Part shown: one piece after another, positions 20,901 through 28,822 of the stretch
How the letters are laid out: the number at the start of each line of letters is the position of its first letter
Position numbering within the stretch: position 1 is the stretch's first letter
From: Flavobacteriales bacterium
GTDB lineage: Bacteria; Bacteroidota; Bacteroidia; Flavobacteriales_D; Crocinitomicaceae
Reading direction: 5' to 3'
Assembly (NCBI GenBank): GCA_947447525.1
Contig: CANFJL010000001.1
Coordinates: 248,001 to 312,000, forward strand
DNA length: 64,000 nucleotides
The notes under the pieces: model-generated
Told to the model about the DNA's origin: nothing
The model's database searches: none
The model's input: only the letters and a program-made list of their open reading frames with translations
Made by a program: the position numbers and the translations under genes

Positions 20901-21806
20901 ATTACTCTTGGTCAAGATGACACCTCTCCGAACATCAATTATGAATTGCAACGGAATATTGTTTATAAAGGAAAATCAAGCATACAAAATGGACGTTTTG
21001 AATTTTCATTTATTGTTCCGAAAGATATTGCTTTAAATCTGGGAACTGGAAAAATAAGTTACTATGCTTTTAATGGTCAAGTTGATGCTGCGGGTTTAGA
21101 TACCACTTTTATTATTGGAGGAATTGATCCTAACGGAATTGTAGATAATCTCGGTCCAACAATTGATTTATTTTTAAATGACGACCGTTTCATCGATGGC
21201 GGCATCACAGATGCTACACCAGTGTTATTTGCCAAATTATTTGATGAAAATGGAATTAATACTGTGGGTACGGGAATTGGTCATGATTTAATTGCAGTAG
21301 TAGATGAAAATTCAGCAGCGCCAATTATTTTGAATGATTATTATTCAGCGGATCTAAATACCTATCAGTCAGGTTCTATTAGGTATGAACTTCCAGCTTT
21401 GGCAGAAGGTGCCCATACTTTAACATTGAAAGCGTGGGATGTTAATAATAATTCTTCTTTAGCCAAAACTAATTTTGTGGTAAAACCAACTGCAAAAGGC
21501 GCCATCGATCGCTTGTATAATTACCCTAATCCTTTTACTACAAGTACTAAGTTTATGTTCGAACACAATCAATCCTGCGATCAATTGGATGTGCAAATTC
21601 AAATCTATTCTGTAAGTGGACGATTGGTTAAAACAATTCAAGAAAAAGTTGCTACCAAAGGATTTAGAACGGAAGGAATCTCATGGGATGGAAGAGATGA
21701 TTTTGGGGATCAATTGGCTCGAGGCGTTTATGTTTACAGGTTAAAATTGTTAACATCTGAAGGGATTACAGCTGAAAAAACAGAAAAATTAGTAATCTTA
21801 AAATAA
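17970..21806 (+). CDS. porU: Type IX secretion sortase PorU (peptidase C25 family)
   Basis: Gingipain-like cysteine protease that removes the C-terminal secretion signal of type IX cargo at the cell surface and attaches the cargo to anionic lipopolysaccharide. The 1278-residue protein has a signal peptide (MIFKLLFSFSLLISPLISFSQ), a large N-terminal region, and a C25 caspase-like domain. Catalytic His789 is in YVGHGGE and Cys823 in SATCEF. An Ig-like region follows, then a C-terminal FlgD-like domain (YNYPNPF, WDGRDDFGDQLARGVYVYRL). The length is typical. The next gene is porV, its partner in the attachment complex. Confidence 0.96.
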   Translation: MIFKLLFSFSLLISPLISFSQSSVVELNWTSLLEGTWNNQTYHAPTINGIPLDITAPNYYYAQKVKSKGNATLKNVAYVPASLEEINFLAQFDINIPTSLKYDLKIAQASQENFISFSCFPFVNQEGVIQKLISFSVDYTPQNQQLNYEKDFVSNSVLKEGSGFWYKIAVPKDGIYKIDKAFLTSIGIDVSTLNPNHLHIFGNGEGMLPEENWINRTDDLAQNAITIVGGADGVFNDQDYVLFYGSGPHRWYANGTVEFDQKRNAYSDKSYYFINVNPNTLPLYIQNSVDDGLPASTVISEYNYRDVYEVDTKSLVGGGQRWYGDLFDVELEKSFSFYIPDLIPNQAIVFKTAIATSARSSAGTSQKYYCNGTLLTNASLPSIINDYVRSNKTHIYSNPSSSSLDFKISITRDIPTTLTYLDRILVNTKRSLTFLGTQFGFRNISTIDSTIKAEYQISAFPTAGFVWDVTNNKVPVKLTGSTVSGVFSFTKNLFLSEFIASNGSVFYTPEKIGAVAYQNLHSLPQADYLIVAHPNFIQQAERLANLHRDEGMIVHVVTPDQIYNEFSSGSPDAVGIRMFMKMFYDRAVLASDPLLFPKYLLLFGDGTYDPKDRIEGNNNFILTYQVVSSEYHIDALVTDDFFGMLNDNEAINPTDMLDIGIGRLVVSDNTQAKQQVDKIEHYLKNGSNLFASNTSNCCLDSTTNGTFGDWRLKMIQIADDEEGGYFINSDTEPQYDLVKLNHREINCDKLYLDAYPQQTSAGGQRYPEVYNAITDRVERGALIVNYVGHGGEVGLAEERVVTIPQIQSWGNINALHLFVSATCEFTKYDDPKRVSAGEWLSLNPLGGAIALMTTTRSVFFGVNSATGLAFYNNVFERDANQLPRTFGTIMMLTKNQSGSSDNKRSFTLIGDPALRIALPRLEIVTDSINGQYLTVIDTLNALSKVTVKGHVTDNNGTLQSNYNGYLLPTVFDKVKNYITLGQDDTSPNINYELQRNIVYKGKSSIQNGRFEFSFIVPKDIALNLGTGKISYYAFNGQVDAAGLDTTFIIGGIDPNGIVDNLGPTIDLFLNDDRFIDGGITDATPVLFAKLFDENGINTVGTGIGHDLIAVVDENSAAPIILNDYYSADLNTYQSGSIRYELPALAEGAHTLTLKAWDVNNNSSLAKTNFVVKPTAKGAIDRLYNYPNPFTTSTKFMFEHNQSCDQLDVQIQIYSVSGRLVKTIQEKVATKGFRTEGISWDGRDDFGDQLARGVYVYRLKLLTSEGITAEKTEKLVILK

Positions 21807-21866
21807 TTTGTACAATAAAAGTCTTGGATTTGCGTATATTTACCCCATCTTAATGAATCCGAGTAC

Positions 21867-23129
21867 ATGAAGTCAATTTTATTTTTAATAGCAGTATCTC
21901 TGAGTTTTATTGGTTTAGCACAGCCCAATGGTGGCGGCGCCACTCAGAATGATTTACAATTAAATACAATAACAACAGCCCTGCCTTTTATGGCAATAAC
22001 CCCAGACTCGCGCGCTGGAGGTATGGGTGATGCAGGGACAGCGCTAAGCGCTTCCTCTACTTCTGTATATTGGAATACCTCAATTTTAAGTTTTTCTGAG
22101 AAAAATTCTGAAATCAGTTTGTCCTACACTCCTTGGTTGCGTCAGTTAACCAATGACATTCATTTGTCTTACATGTCAGGATATTATAAAATTAACAAAC
22201 AACATACCATTGGTGGATCTCTTCGTTATTTCAGTTTAGGTGAAATTACTTTTACAGATGCTTCAGGTAATGTTATTAGAAATGATAAACCAAGTGAATT
22301 CGAATTGACAGGTGCATATGCCTTTAAATTATCTGATAAATTAAGTATCGGAGTGAATGGAAAATTTGCTTATTCTAATCTTACAGGTGGTTTAACGGTT
22401 GCAGGAGTGAATACAAAAGCGGGAAAGGTTGGTGCAGCTGATTTATCCTTCACTTATTATAATGATAGAGCCAGTTTAGGTAAAACAAAAGGAATTTACA
22501 CTTTTGCTACTACCATTAATAATATCGGAAATAAAATTGCTTATTCGGAACTTTCTCAGCGTGATTTTATTCCTATGAATATGAAAATAGGAAACTCTTT
22601 CTTGGCTAAATTCGATTCCTACAATCAAGTTACATTCTCTATTGATGTGCAGAAATTATTGGTTCCAACACCAGCATATTATGATTTAGTAAACGGTGAA
22701 TATGTAATGTTGGCTGGAAAAACAAGTAATGTTGGTGTAATCAATGGAATGATTCAATCTTTCTCAGATGCGCCTGGAGTTGTCGCTACTGATGCCAATG
22801 GAAATTATTTAATGAATACGGATGGCACTTATCAAATTGTAAAAGGAACGAGGTTAAAAGAAGAGTTGGCAGAAATCAACTTGGCAGCAGGAGCAGAGTG
22901 GTGGTATAACAATACTTTTGCTTTGCGTGGTGGTGTTTTCTATGAAAATAAGAATAAAGGAAATCGTCAATTTTTAAATGTAGGTGCAAGTTTGAAATAC
23001 AATATGTTTGGTATTGATTTTTCTTATTTAGCTTCACTCAATGGTCGTCAAAGCCCATTAGCCAATACGCTTAGGTTTACTCTAAGACTTTATTTAGGGG
23101 ATAAGCCAGCACCAAAATCTGATATTTAA
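21867..23129 (+). CDS. porV: Type IX secretion outer-membrane protein PorV
   Basis: FadL-like outer-membrane barrel that binds the C-terminal domain of cargo leaving the translocon and hands it to PorU. The 420-residue protein starts with signal peptide MKSILFLIAVSLSFIGLAQ. Conserved features are PFMAITPDSRAGGMGDAG near residue 40, SVYWNTSIL, and a barrel ending in FTLRLYLG. It lies 60 bp after porU and 3 bp before ispF, so the three genes probably form one unit. Confidence 0.96.
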   Translation: MKSILFLIAVSLSFIGLAQPNGGGATQNDLQLNTITTALPFMAITPDSRAGGMGDAGTALSASSTSVYWNTSILSFSEKNSEISLSYTPWLRQLTNDIHLSYMSGYYKINKQHTIGGSLRYFSLGEITFTDASGNVIRNDKPSEFELTGAYAFKLSDKLSIGVNGKFAYSNLTGGLTVAGVNTKAGKVGAADLSFTYYNDRASLGKTKGIYTFATTINNIGNKIAYSELSQRDFIPMNMKIGNSFLAKFDSYNQVTFSIDVQKLLVPTPAYYDLVNGEYVMLAGKTSNVGVINGMIQSFSDAPGVVATDANGNYLMNTDGTYQIVKGTRLKEELAEINLAAGAEWWYNNTFALRGGVFYENKNKGNRQFLNVGASLKYNMFGIDFSYLASLNGRQSPLANTLRFTLRLYLGDKPAPKSDI

Positions 23130-23132
23130 AAA

Positions 23133-23612
23133 ATGAATCTGCGCATTGGTTACGGTGTAGATGTTCATCAATTAAAACCAGGACTTCCTCTGTTTATTGG
23201 TGGTGTACTGATTCCATCAGAATTCGGAGCGTTAGGTCATTCTGATGCTGATGTGTTATTGCATGCTATTTGTGACGCCTTACTTGGAGCAGCGAATTTG
23301 CGTGATATAGGCTATCATTTTTCAGATCAAGATCCAAAATACAAAGGCATTGATTCAAAAGTTTTATTGCATGAAGTGCTGCTGCTGATAGAGCAAAAGG
23401 GATATTCCATTGTAAATATAGATAGTACTGTAGTTTTAGAAGCTCCAAAAGTAAATCCTCATATTGAAAAGATGCAGCACATAATTGCAAGCATTCTGAA
23501 GGTTGATGAAGATGTTATTTCGATAAAAGCAACTACACATGAGAAAATGGATTCGTTTGGAGAAGGTAGAGCTATTAAAGCATATGCAGCATGCCTATTA
23601 AATAAAAATTAG
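23133..23612 (+). CDS. ispF: 2-C-methyl-D-erythritol 2,4-cyclodiphosphate synthase
   Basis: Fifth enzyme of the MEP isoprenoid pathway: cyclises CDP-methylerythritol 2-phosphate to MEcPP with release of CMP. The 159-residue protein carries the zinc ligands in YGVDVHQL (Asp9, His11) and the GHSDADVLLHA motif near residue 36. ATTHEKMDSFGEG follows near the C-terminus. Length and motifs are normal. Its ATG is 3 bp after the porV stop, so it appears to ride on the porU-porV transcript. Confidence 0.97.
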   Translation: MNLRIGYGVDVHQLKPGLPLFIGGVLIPSEFGALGHSDADVLLHAICDALLGAANLRDIGYHFSDQDPKYKGIDSKVLLHEVLLLIEQKGYSIVNIDSTVVLEAPKVNPHIEKMQHIIASILKVDEDVISIKATTHEKMDSFGEGRAIKAYAACLLNKN

Positions 23613-23637
23613 CTTCTGATTTTTTTAAAATAAAGAA

Positions 23638-23671
23638 TTGAATTAAAAGTCAAAATAATACATTAACTTTG
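23638..23671 (+). promoter_or_regulatory. pyrR-pyrB promoter
   Basis: TTG at 23638-23640, 23 nt, then TAACTTTG at 23664-23671. The ATG of pyrR is 5 nt further on, so the transcript would have no leader or only a base or two. Confidence 0.6.
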
Positions 23672-23676
23672 GACCG

Positions 23677-24225
23677 ATGGAAAAGCAGGTTATTCTCAAT
23701 GCAAAACAAATCGAGTTAACCATTAAACGGCTTTGCCACGAATTAATAGAATCGCACGACGATTTTTCTCAATCCGTAATTATCGGACTTCAACCAAGAG
23801 GAATACATGTAGTTTCAAGGATTAAATCTCAATTAGAGTTGATCTTAGGCCACCAACCGCAATGTGGAAATCTGGATATCACTTTTTTTAGAGATGATTT
23901 TAGAAGGCGAGAAACACCCTTGATTCCAAGTGTTACTAATATTGACTTTAGTATAGAAAATAAAAAAGTTGTTTTAGTAGATGATGTCTTGTATACTGGC
24001 CGAACGATTCGTGCAGGACTAGATGCCTTACTTACTTTTGGACGCCCCTCCAAAGTTGAATTATTAACCTTTATTGACAGAAGGTTTCGACGCGATGTTC
24101 CTATTCAAGCAGATTATATTGGCAAAACAGTGGACACCTTAATCATGGAGCGCGTTCAAGTTGATTGGAAAGAAATAGATGGAATTGATCAAGTAGTTTT
24201 ATATACAAAAGAGGTAAATGAATAA
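23677..24225 (+). CDS. pyrR: PyrR: pyr regulator / uracil phosphoribosyltransferase
   Basis: PyrR proteins bind PRPP and UMP and act as uracil phosphoribosyltransferases; in Firmicutes they also bind pyr mRNA and cause attenuation. The 182-residue protein has the PRPP loop VVLVDDVLYTGRT (98-110), IIGLQPRGIHV near residue 35, the RRETPLIPS segment, and LIDRRFRRDVP-like sequence after it. pyrB overlaps its last 8 bases (ATGAATAA). The promoter box ends 5 nt before the ATG, so no attenuator leader exists here. The regulatory role is therefore uncertain; the enzymatic role is likely. Confidence 0.95.
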   Translation: MEKQVILNAKQIELTIKRLCHELIESHDDFSQSVIIGLQPRGIHVVSRIKSQLELILGHQPQCGNLDITFFRDDFRRRETPLIPSVTNIDFSIENKKVVLVDDVLYTGRTIRAGLDALLTFGRPSKVELLTFIDRRFRRDVPIQADYIGKTVDTLIMERVQVDWKEIDGIDQVVLYTKEVNE

Positions 24226-25147
24226 TTTAAGTGTTGAACATTTAACAGGCATTCGAGATTTAACGGCCGAGGATATTGATTTAATTTTTAAAACCGCAGA
24301 CAGTTTTAAAGATGTCATTAATCGACCGATTAAAAAAGTTCCTTCTCTCCGTGATATTACGATTGCCAATTTATTTTTTGAAAATTCAACCCGAACAAGA
24401 CTTTCCTTTGAACTAGCAGAAAAAAGATTGTCCGCTGATGTTGTAAATTTTAGTGCCTCTAGCAGTTCTGTAAAGAAAGGGGAAACTTTGGTTGATACGG
24501 TCAATAACATCCTTTCCATGAAGGTTGATATGGTGGTAATGCGTCATCCTAATCCCGGAGCGGCAAAGTTTCTATCCGATCGCATTGGTGCACGCGTTAT
24601 TAACGCAGGTGATGGCACGCATGAGCATCCAACACAAGGACTTCTAGATGCTTACTCCATTCGCGAACGATTGGGTGAAGTAAAAGGTAAAAAAGTAGTC
24701 ATTGTCGGAGATATTCTTCACTCTCGAGTGGCCTTATCCAATATTTATTGTCTTCAAAAATTAGGCGCTGAGGTTATGGTGTGTGGACCAACAACGTTAA
24801 TCCCTAAGTATATTCATGAATTGGGCGTGAAAGTTTCACACAACCTTCGTGAAGCCTTAAATTGGTGTGATGTAGCGAATATGCTGCGCATACAATTGGA
24901 ACGACAAGAAATAAAATATTTTCCTTCACTTAGAGAATATTCTATGTTGTTTGGATTGAATAAAGCGCTGTTAGATTCTCTCGATAAAAAGATTATTATA
25001 ATGCATCCAGGCCCCATCAATAGAGGTGTCGAAATCACGAGTGACGTTGCAGATTCTGATCAAAGTATCATTTTAAATCAAGTAGAAAATGGTGTTGCAA
25101 TTCGTATGGCAGTAATTTATTTACTCGCAGCGAAGATTGAACGCTGA
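24218..25147 (+). CDS. pyrB: Aspartate carbamoyltransferase catalytic subunit
   Basis: Condenses carbamoyl phosphate and aspartate, the committed step of pyrimidine synthesis. The 309-residue protein has carbamoyl-phosphate motif FENSTRTRLSFE near residue 54 and the MRHP-type segment VVMRHPNPGA. DGTHEHPTQ lies near residue 133, and HPGPINRGVE near the C-terminus. No pyrI regulatory-chain gene is present, so it may be the catalytic-only type. Translation is coupled to pyrR by the 8-bp overlap. Confidence 0.97.
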   Translation: MNNLSVEHLTGIRDLTAEDIDLIFKTADSFKDVINRPIKKVPSLRDITIANLFFENSTRTRLSFELAEKRLSADVVNFSASSSSVKKGETLVDTVNNILSMKVDMVVMRHPNPGAAKFLSDRIGARVINAGDGTHEHPTQGLLDAYSIRERLGEVKGKKVVIVGDILHSRVALSNIYCLQKLGAEVMVCGPTTLIPKYIHELGVKVSHNLREALNWCDVANMLRIQLERQEIKYFPSLREYSMLFGLNKALLDSLDKKIIIMHPGPINRGVEITSDVADSDQSIILNQVENGVAIRMAVIYLLAAKIER

Positions 25148-25154
25148 TTTTATT

Positions 25155-25162
25155 TACATTTG
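25155..25162 (+). promoter_or_regulatory. -7 promoter box for the STAS-rnz pair
   Basis: TACATTTG matches TAnnTTTG, 14 nt before the STAS gene ATG. A TTG at 25137-25139 is 15 nt upstream, a short spacer. Confidence 0.45.
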
Positions 25163-25176
25163 AGGAAATAAGCGTT

Positions 25177-25515
25177 ATGAATTTTCCTTCTCAAACACAT
25201 GGTCAATCTGTTTTAGTGGAGTCAAATGTTGAAAAACTTGATTCTACAAACGCTCCAGAATTAAAGAGTGTTTTTACTTTCATCAATAAAAATGGTGTTA
25301 ATAAGATCATTTTTGATCTTTCTCAAACTAAATATTGTGACTCTTCTGGCTTAAGTGCTATTCTTGTCGCTAATCGTTTGTGTAAAGATACCAATGGTGA
25401 ATTTGTTCTTTCTGGTTTGCAAAGTTCTGTTAGAAAGATGATAGAAATAGCACAACTTGACAAGGTATTGGTAATTGTTGACAATAAAGAAGCGGCATTA
25501 AATAGTTTTGAGTAG
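25177..25515 (+). CDS. STAS-domain anti-sigma factor antagonist-like protein
   Basis: A 112-residue single STAS domain of the SpoIIAA type. In that family a serine in the DSSG loop is phosphorylated by a partner kinase to switch binding. The loop is present as YCDSSGLSAILVA near residue 50, after the VNKIIFDLS strand. No cognate kinase or anti-sigma gene is nearby, so the partner is unknown. Its last 8 bases overlap rnz, whose TTG start depends on it, so the two proteins are probably made together. Confidence 0.88.
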   Translation: MNFPSQTHGQSVLVESNVEKLDSTNAPELKSVFTFINKNGVNKIIFDLSQTKYCDSSGLSAILVANRLCKDTNGEFVLSGLQSSVRKMIEIAQLDKVLVIVDNKEAALNSFE

Positions 25516-26431
25516 TCCTTTTCAAGTTCATTTTTTAGGATGTGGCGCTGCCTTACCTACTACCCACAGAGCGCCAACAGCACAATATATTGTTTGTAAT
25601 AATAGGCATCTATTGATCGATTGCGGTGAAGGTACTCAGATGCAAATGCGCAAATATGGTGTTCATTTTCAAAAAATCACTACAATTTTCATTTCTCATT
25701 TACATGGCGATCATTATTTTGGATTAGTGGGTCTCCTGAGTACTATGAACTTACTAGGTCGTACCAGTGGACTTACTGTTTATGGGCCACCTTTATTAGA
25801 AGAAATTTTGCGTTTACAATTTGAATCGGGTAACTCCAAATTCACCTTCAATATGCAATTTGTTCCTCTTGAAATGAAGGATAAAACCTTGGTTTTAGAG
25901 GATCGATTGATGAAAGTTTTTGCTTTCCCCTTAAAACATAGGGTTAAAACATTTGGTTTTATTATTGAAGAAAAGAAGGATGAATTACGCATCAATAAAT
26001 TAGCTGTAGAAAGAGATCAAATTAGTGTAGATCACCTTAAAATTCTTAAGAAAGGTCTTGATGTTGAATTACTCAATGGAGATATTCTAAGTTATTTAGA
26101 CTACACGCTTCCCTCAAAATCTATCTTAAGTTATGCTTATTGTTCAGACACAGCACCTTTTGCGAAGCTTCCTGAATATATAAAAGGTTCTACTGCCTTG
26201 TATCATGAAGCAACATTCATCGAGGAACATATAGATCGAGCCAAAACCACGCAACATTCTACAGCGAAACAGGCAGCGAAAATAGCCTTAGAGGCGGAAG
26301 TTAAGCAACTTTATTTGGGACATTTCTCATCGCGCTACACTTCCCTAGAGTTACATTTAACCGAGGCTTCAGAAGTTTTTCCTTCTGTTTGCTTGGTTGA
26401 AGATGGAATGCAAATTACAATTAAAGCTTAG
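25508..26431 (+). CDS. rnz: Ribonuclease Z
   Basis: Metallo-beta-lactamase-fold endonuclease that trims tRNA precursors 3' of the discriminator base. Zinc-binding HLHGDH is in ISHLHGDHYFG near residue 60. CSDTAPF, YHEATF and HFSSRY occur in the expected order in the C-terminal half. The start is a TTG at 25508 giving MSSPFQVHFLGCGAALPT, which matches the family N-terminus; no ATG exists in a suitable place. It overlaps the STAS gene by 8 bp and convergent batD by 11 bp. Processing by RNase Z fits the tRNA-Ala here, whose gene does not encode CCA. Confidence 0.95.
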   Translation: MSSPFQVHFLGCGAALPTTHRAPTAQYIVCNNRHLLIDCGEGTQMQMRKYGVHFQKITTIFISHLHGDHYFGLVGLLSTMNLLGRTSGLTVYGPPLLEEILRLQFESGNSKFTFNMQFVPLEMKDKTLVLEDRLMKVFAFPLKHRVKTFGFIIEEKKDELRINKLAVERDQISVDHLKILKKGLDVELLNGDILSYLDYTLPSKSILSYAYCSDTAPFAKLPEYIKGSTALYHEATFIEEHIDRAKTTQHSTAKQAAKIALEAEVKQLYLGHFSSRYTSLELHLTEASEVFPSVCLVEDGMQITIKA

Positions 26432-28151
26432 ATGCTCTGAGAGTGGAACTAATAATTTTTAGTTCATTTAATAACTCTTGCGTAGTATGATTGTCTACAT
26501 CCATTCCAAATCTAGCCGTTTCACAACCATGGAAGGTGTTTTTAATTTTGGAAAGGATTTCTTCGTTGATGTTTTTATCGATCATTGCGGAGAAAAGAAC
26601 AGTTTTGTTGCTTGTTTTATAATCTATTCCTGCATAAATACTGCATATTTGATAAAGAACAGCTTCTATTTTATAAACTGAATTCGGTAGCGCATCTCCC
26701 ATATTTTCCGCCTCCATTTTTTTTATCGCTTCATCAATTTCTCCCCAAGAATATTCGATTGAATCCACCACTTTGTTAATTGGAATAACTGCAGCGGCTG
26801 TTGATTTTGAACTTATCTTTGGTCGTGTTATCCAACCTAATGCTGCTGCTACACAAACAATCCCTCCAATACTTAACCACAATAAAGGAGATGAAAACGG
26901 TTGTTTATTTTGTTCCACATTTCGGATTTCTTCTTTTTTATTTTTGAGCAATTGATTTTTTAATACTCTAGTTGCCCCTGCGCTACTTTGACCTTTATTG
27001 TCAGCTAAATGACCATTAAGTTCCTGCTTTTTGGTATGTAGGGTTATATATTTTTCTTTCGCGAGATCAAAATAACAAACATCTTGACATTCAATAGTAT
27101 ATTTTCCGTCGTCAATTATTTGAAGTAGAAAATTAAAGTCGACACTTCCTTCCGCACCTTTTGATCCGAATTCAAGATGCTCTGTAATTTTCGGATCGCC
27201 ATAGGAAACAATTCCTTTGGGTAATTTAATTTTTGGGGTACTGATATTTTGTAAATTTCCAGTTCCACTTAATTTTAGGATATAGGAGATTACGTCACCT
27301 TTTTTTACCTCTTTTTTAGAAATAGTCTCTTCCATAGATAAATTTCCCACCATTCCGATAAAACTAGAGGGCTGTCCATCTGGCAAAGGAATCACCTTAA
27401 CACTTGTGCCGGTAGAAACGATAGGAAGTCCTTCAAAATCTTTTTTTAGAATTAATTTAAAGGGATTGATTTGAAGGGTGCCTGGACTTGAAGGAAAAAT
27501 TATATTTCGATCATATTGAATGGTAAAGTAATTCTTATTGTTTAATTTTTCACTTTTAGCAATCAGGTGGTTGGAACTTGGAATTTCATGTTTATCAAGG
27601 GCTCCTTCAATTCTATAAGATTGATAATCTTCAAGATGTGTGGCGTAAAATCGTGAATATATTTTTGAATTGATCACCAATGCTTCACCTTCGTAAACGA
27701 CTGATTTGTTTTTTTCAATAATTCCAAAGGCTGATTGTTTAAGTTGATTGCGGCTAATTTCACCATTGGAATTATAGACAGTCTCTTTTTTTACAGTGAC
27801 ATTCACCGTATTAGATTTATAATTTTTATTTCCAGATCGTATTGATGCTGGTCCGAAAGTATAGGAACCTTCTTTATTTAAAGTTCCGTTCTGTGAAAAA
27901 TAGAACATAGAAATGACCTTACCCGTGTTACTATCAAATTCTTGTTCCATTCCATTCATCATCGAGTAACCACTTGCGAAGGCACTCGGGAAATCTATTT
28001 TGATTTCTCCTTCAATATTGGACTTTACAGTAATAGTAATTGGTTGGCCTATCACGATTACTTTTGGTTCTATTTCAAGGCGTACGATAGGCCTTTGGGC
28101 TAAAATAACCGAAGAGATTAAGGGCAATAAAAAACAAATATAATTTTTCAT
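26421..28151 (-). CDS. batD: BatD-like aerotolerance/von Willebrand operon protein
   Basis: Exported membrane protein that closes the bat operon. It has signal peptide MKNYICFLLPLISSVILAQ and several Ig-like beta domains, starting VRLEIEPKVIVIGQPITI and including SFEGEAL-type and KGDVISYILKLSGTGNL repeats. One membrane segment (LLWLSIGGIVCVAAALGW) lies about two thirds along, followed by a cytoplasmic helical tail of about 120 residues. From the ATG at 28151 it is 576 residues. That ATG overlaps the preceding stop as TAATG; a TTG two codons earlier is less likely. Molecular function is unknown. It overlaps convergent rnz. Confidence 0.88.
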   Translation of the reverse strand: MKNYICFLLPLISSVILAQRPIVRLEIEPKVIVIGQPITITVKSNIEGEIKIDFPSAFASGYSMMNGMEQEFDSNTGKVISMFYFSQNGTLNKEGSYTFGPASIRSGNKNYKSNTVNVTVKKETVYNSNGEISRNQLKQSAFGIIEKNKSVVYEGEALVINSKIYSRFYATHLEDYQSYRIEGALDKHEIPSSNHLIAKSEKLNNKNYFTIQYDRNIIFPSSPGTLQINPFKLILKKDFEGLPIVSTGTSVKVIPLPDGQPSSFIGMVGNLSMEETISKKEVKKGDVISYILKLSGTGNLQNISTPKIKLPKGIVSYGDPKITEHLEFGSKGAEGSVDFNFLLQIIDDGKYTIECQDVCYFDLAKEKYITLHTKKQELNGHLADNKGQSSAGATRVLKNQLLKNKKEEIRNVEQNKQPFSSPLLWLSIGGIVCVAAALGWITRPKISSKSTAAAVIPINKVVDSIEYSWGEIDEAIKKMEAENMGDALPNSVYKIEAVLYQICSIYAGIDYKTSNKTVLFSAMIDKNINEEILSKIKNTFHGCETARFGMDVDNHTTQELLNELKIISSTLRASKL

Positions 28152-28822
28152 TACCAATTTTTATCAGTTGCGTTTTGTGCTCTATTGCCTTTGTTTTTTC
28201 TTGCAATTTTCCTTCTCGTTTTTGACTCTTGCTTGGTCAATTTATCAAGTATTTTATCAGCAATTTTGTTGGGTAGCTTGGATGGTTTCGGTGGATTATT
28301 ACCTGGTTTTTTATCTTTATCCTTGTTTTTTGGTTTTGGTTTGTCTTTGGGCTTATTCTTATCTTTGGGCTTGTCTTTTTTCTTATCTTTTTTTAATCGA
28401 CGAATTGATTCTGATAAATTATACTTGCTTGCTGGATCATTCGGGTTCAATCTAAGGGCTGATTTAAAAGCTTCAATGGCTTCTTGATATCTCTTTTGCT
28501 GAAATCTTGTATTGCCTAAATTATGAAAGTACTTTCCTTTTTCGCTGCGCTTTATTTTTTGTAGTCTTGTTTTTTGATACGCCTGATCTGCAGCTATAAA
28601 ATTGTTGTTTCGGTAATGATTTTGAGCGATTTCTCTCGAAAGGTCTATATTTTTCGGTGCTATTTTTTGGGCTGCTTGGTAATATTGATTTGCTTTTTGA
28701 TACGCGCCTTTTTTATGGTAATATCTAGCCATATCTAATGAATCAATCCAATTTTGAGCATATATACTTGAACTCGTTATCACAAGTAAACACAGACAAA
28801 AGAAGTATTTGTTCTTTACCAT
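28151..28822 (-). CDS. batC: BatC-like tetratricopeptide protein
   Basis: A 223-residue exported TPR protein: signal peptide to about residue 22 (SSSIYAQ), a first helical pair near 25-60, and clear TPR units near 95-145 (YFHNLGNTRFQQKRYQEAIEAF). A low-complexity Lys/Pro/Asp-rich stretch spans residues 143-183 (about 28275-28396), before a basic tail. The arrangement fits BatC proteins described in Bacteroides. It overlaps batB by 7 bp and batD by 1 bp. Function is presumably assembly with the BatA/BatB von Willebrand proteins. Confidence 0.85.
   Translation of the reverse strand: MVKNKYFFCLCLLVITSSSIYAQNWIDSLDMARYYHKKGAYQKANQYYQAAQKIAPKNIDLSREIAQNHYRNNNFIAADQAYQKTRLQKIKRSEKGKYFHNLGNTRFQQKRYQEAIEAFKSALRLNPNDPASKYNLSESIRRLKKDKKKDKPKDKNKPKDKPKPKNKDKDKKPGNNPPKPSKLPNKIADKILDKLTKQESKTRRKIARKNKGNRAQNATDKNW

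Noticed and set aside
28275..28396. Tandem repeat or CRISPR-like array
   Set aside because: It is Lys/Pro/Asp low-complexity coding sequence in batC; units are irregular and have no spacers.
28168..28487. Two overlapping hydrophobic plus-strand frames of about 100 residues
   Set aside because: They mirror the Lys-rich tail of batC (AAA/AAG read in reverse gives TTT/CTT), so their membrane-like look is an artefact.
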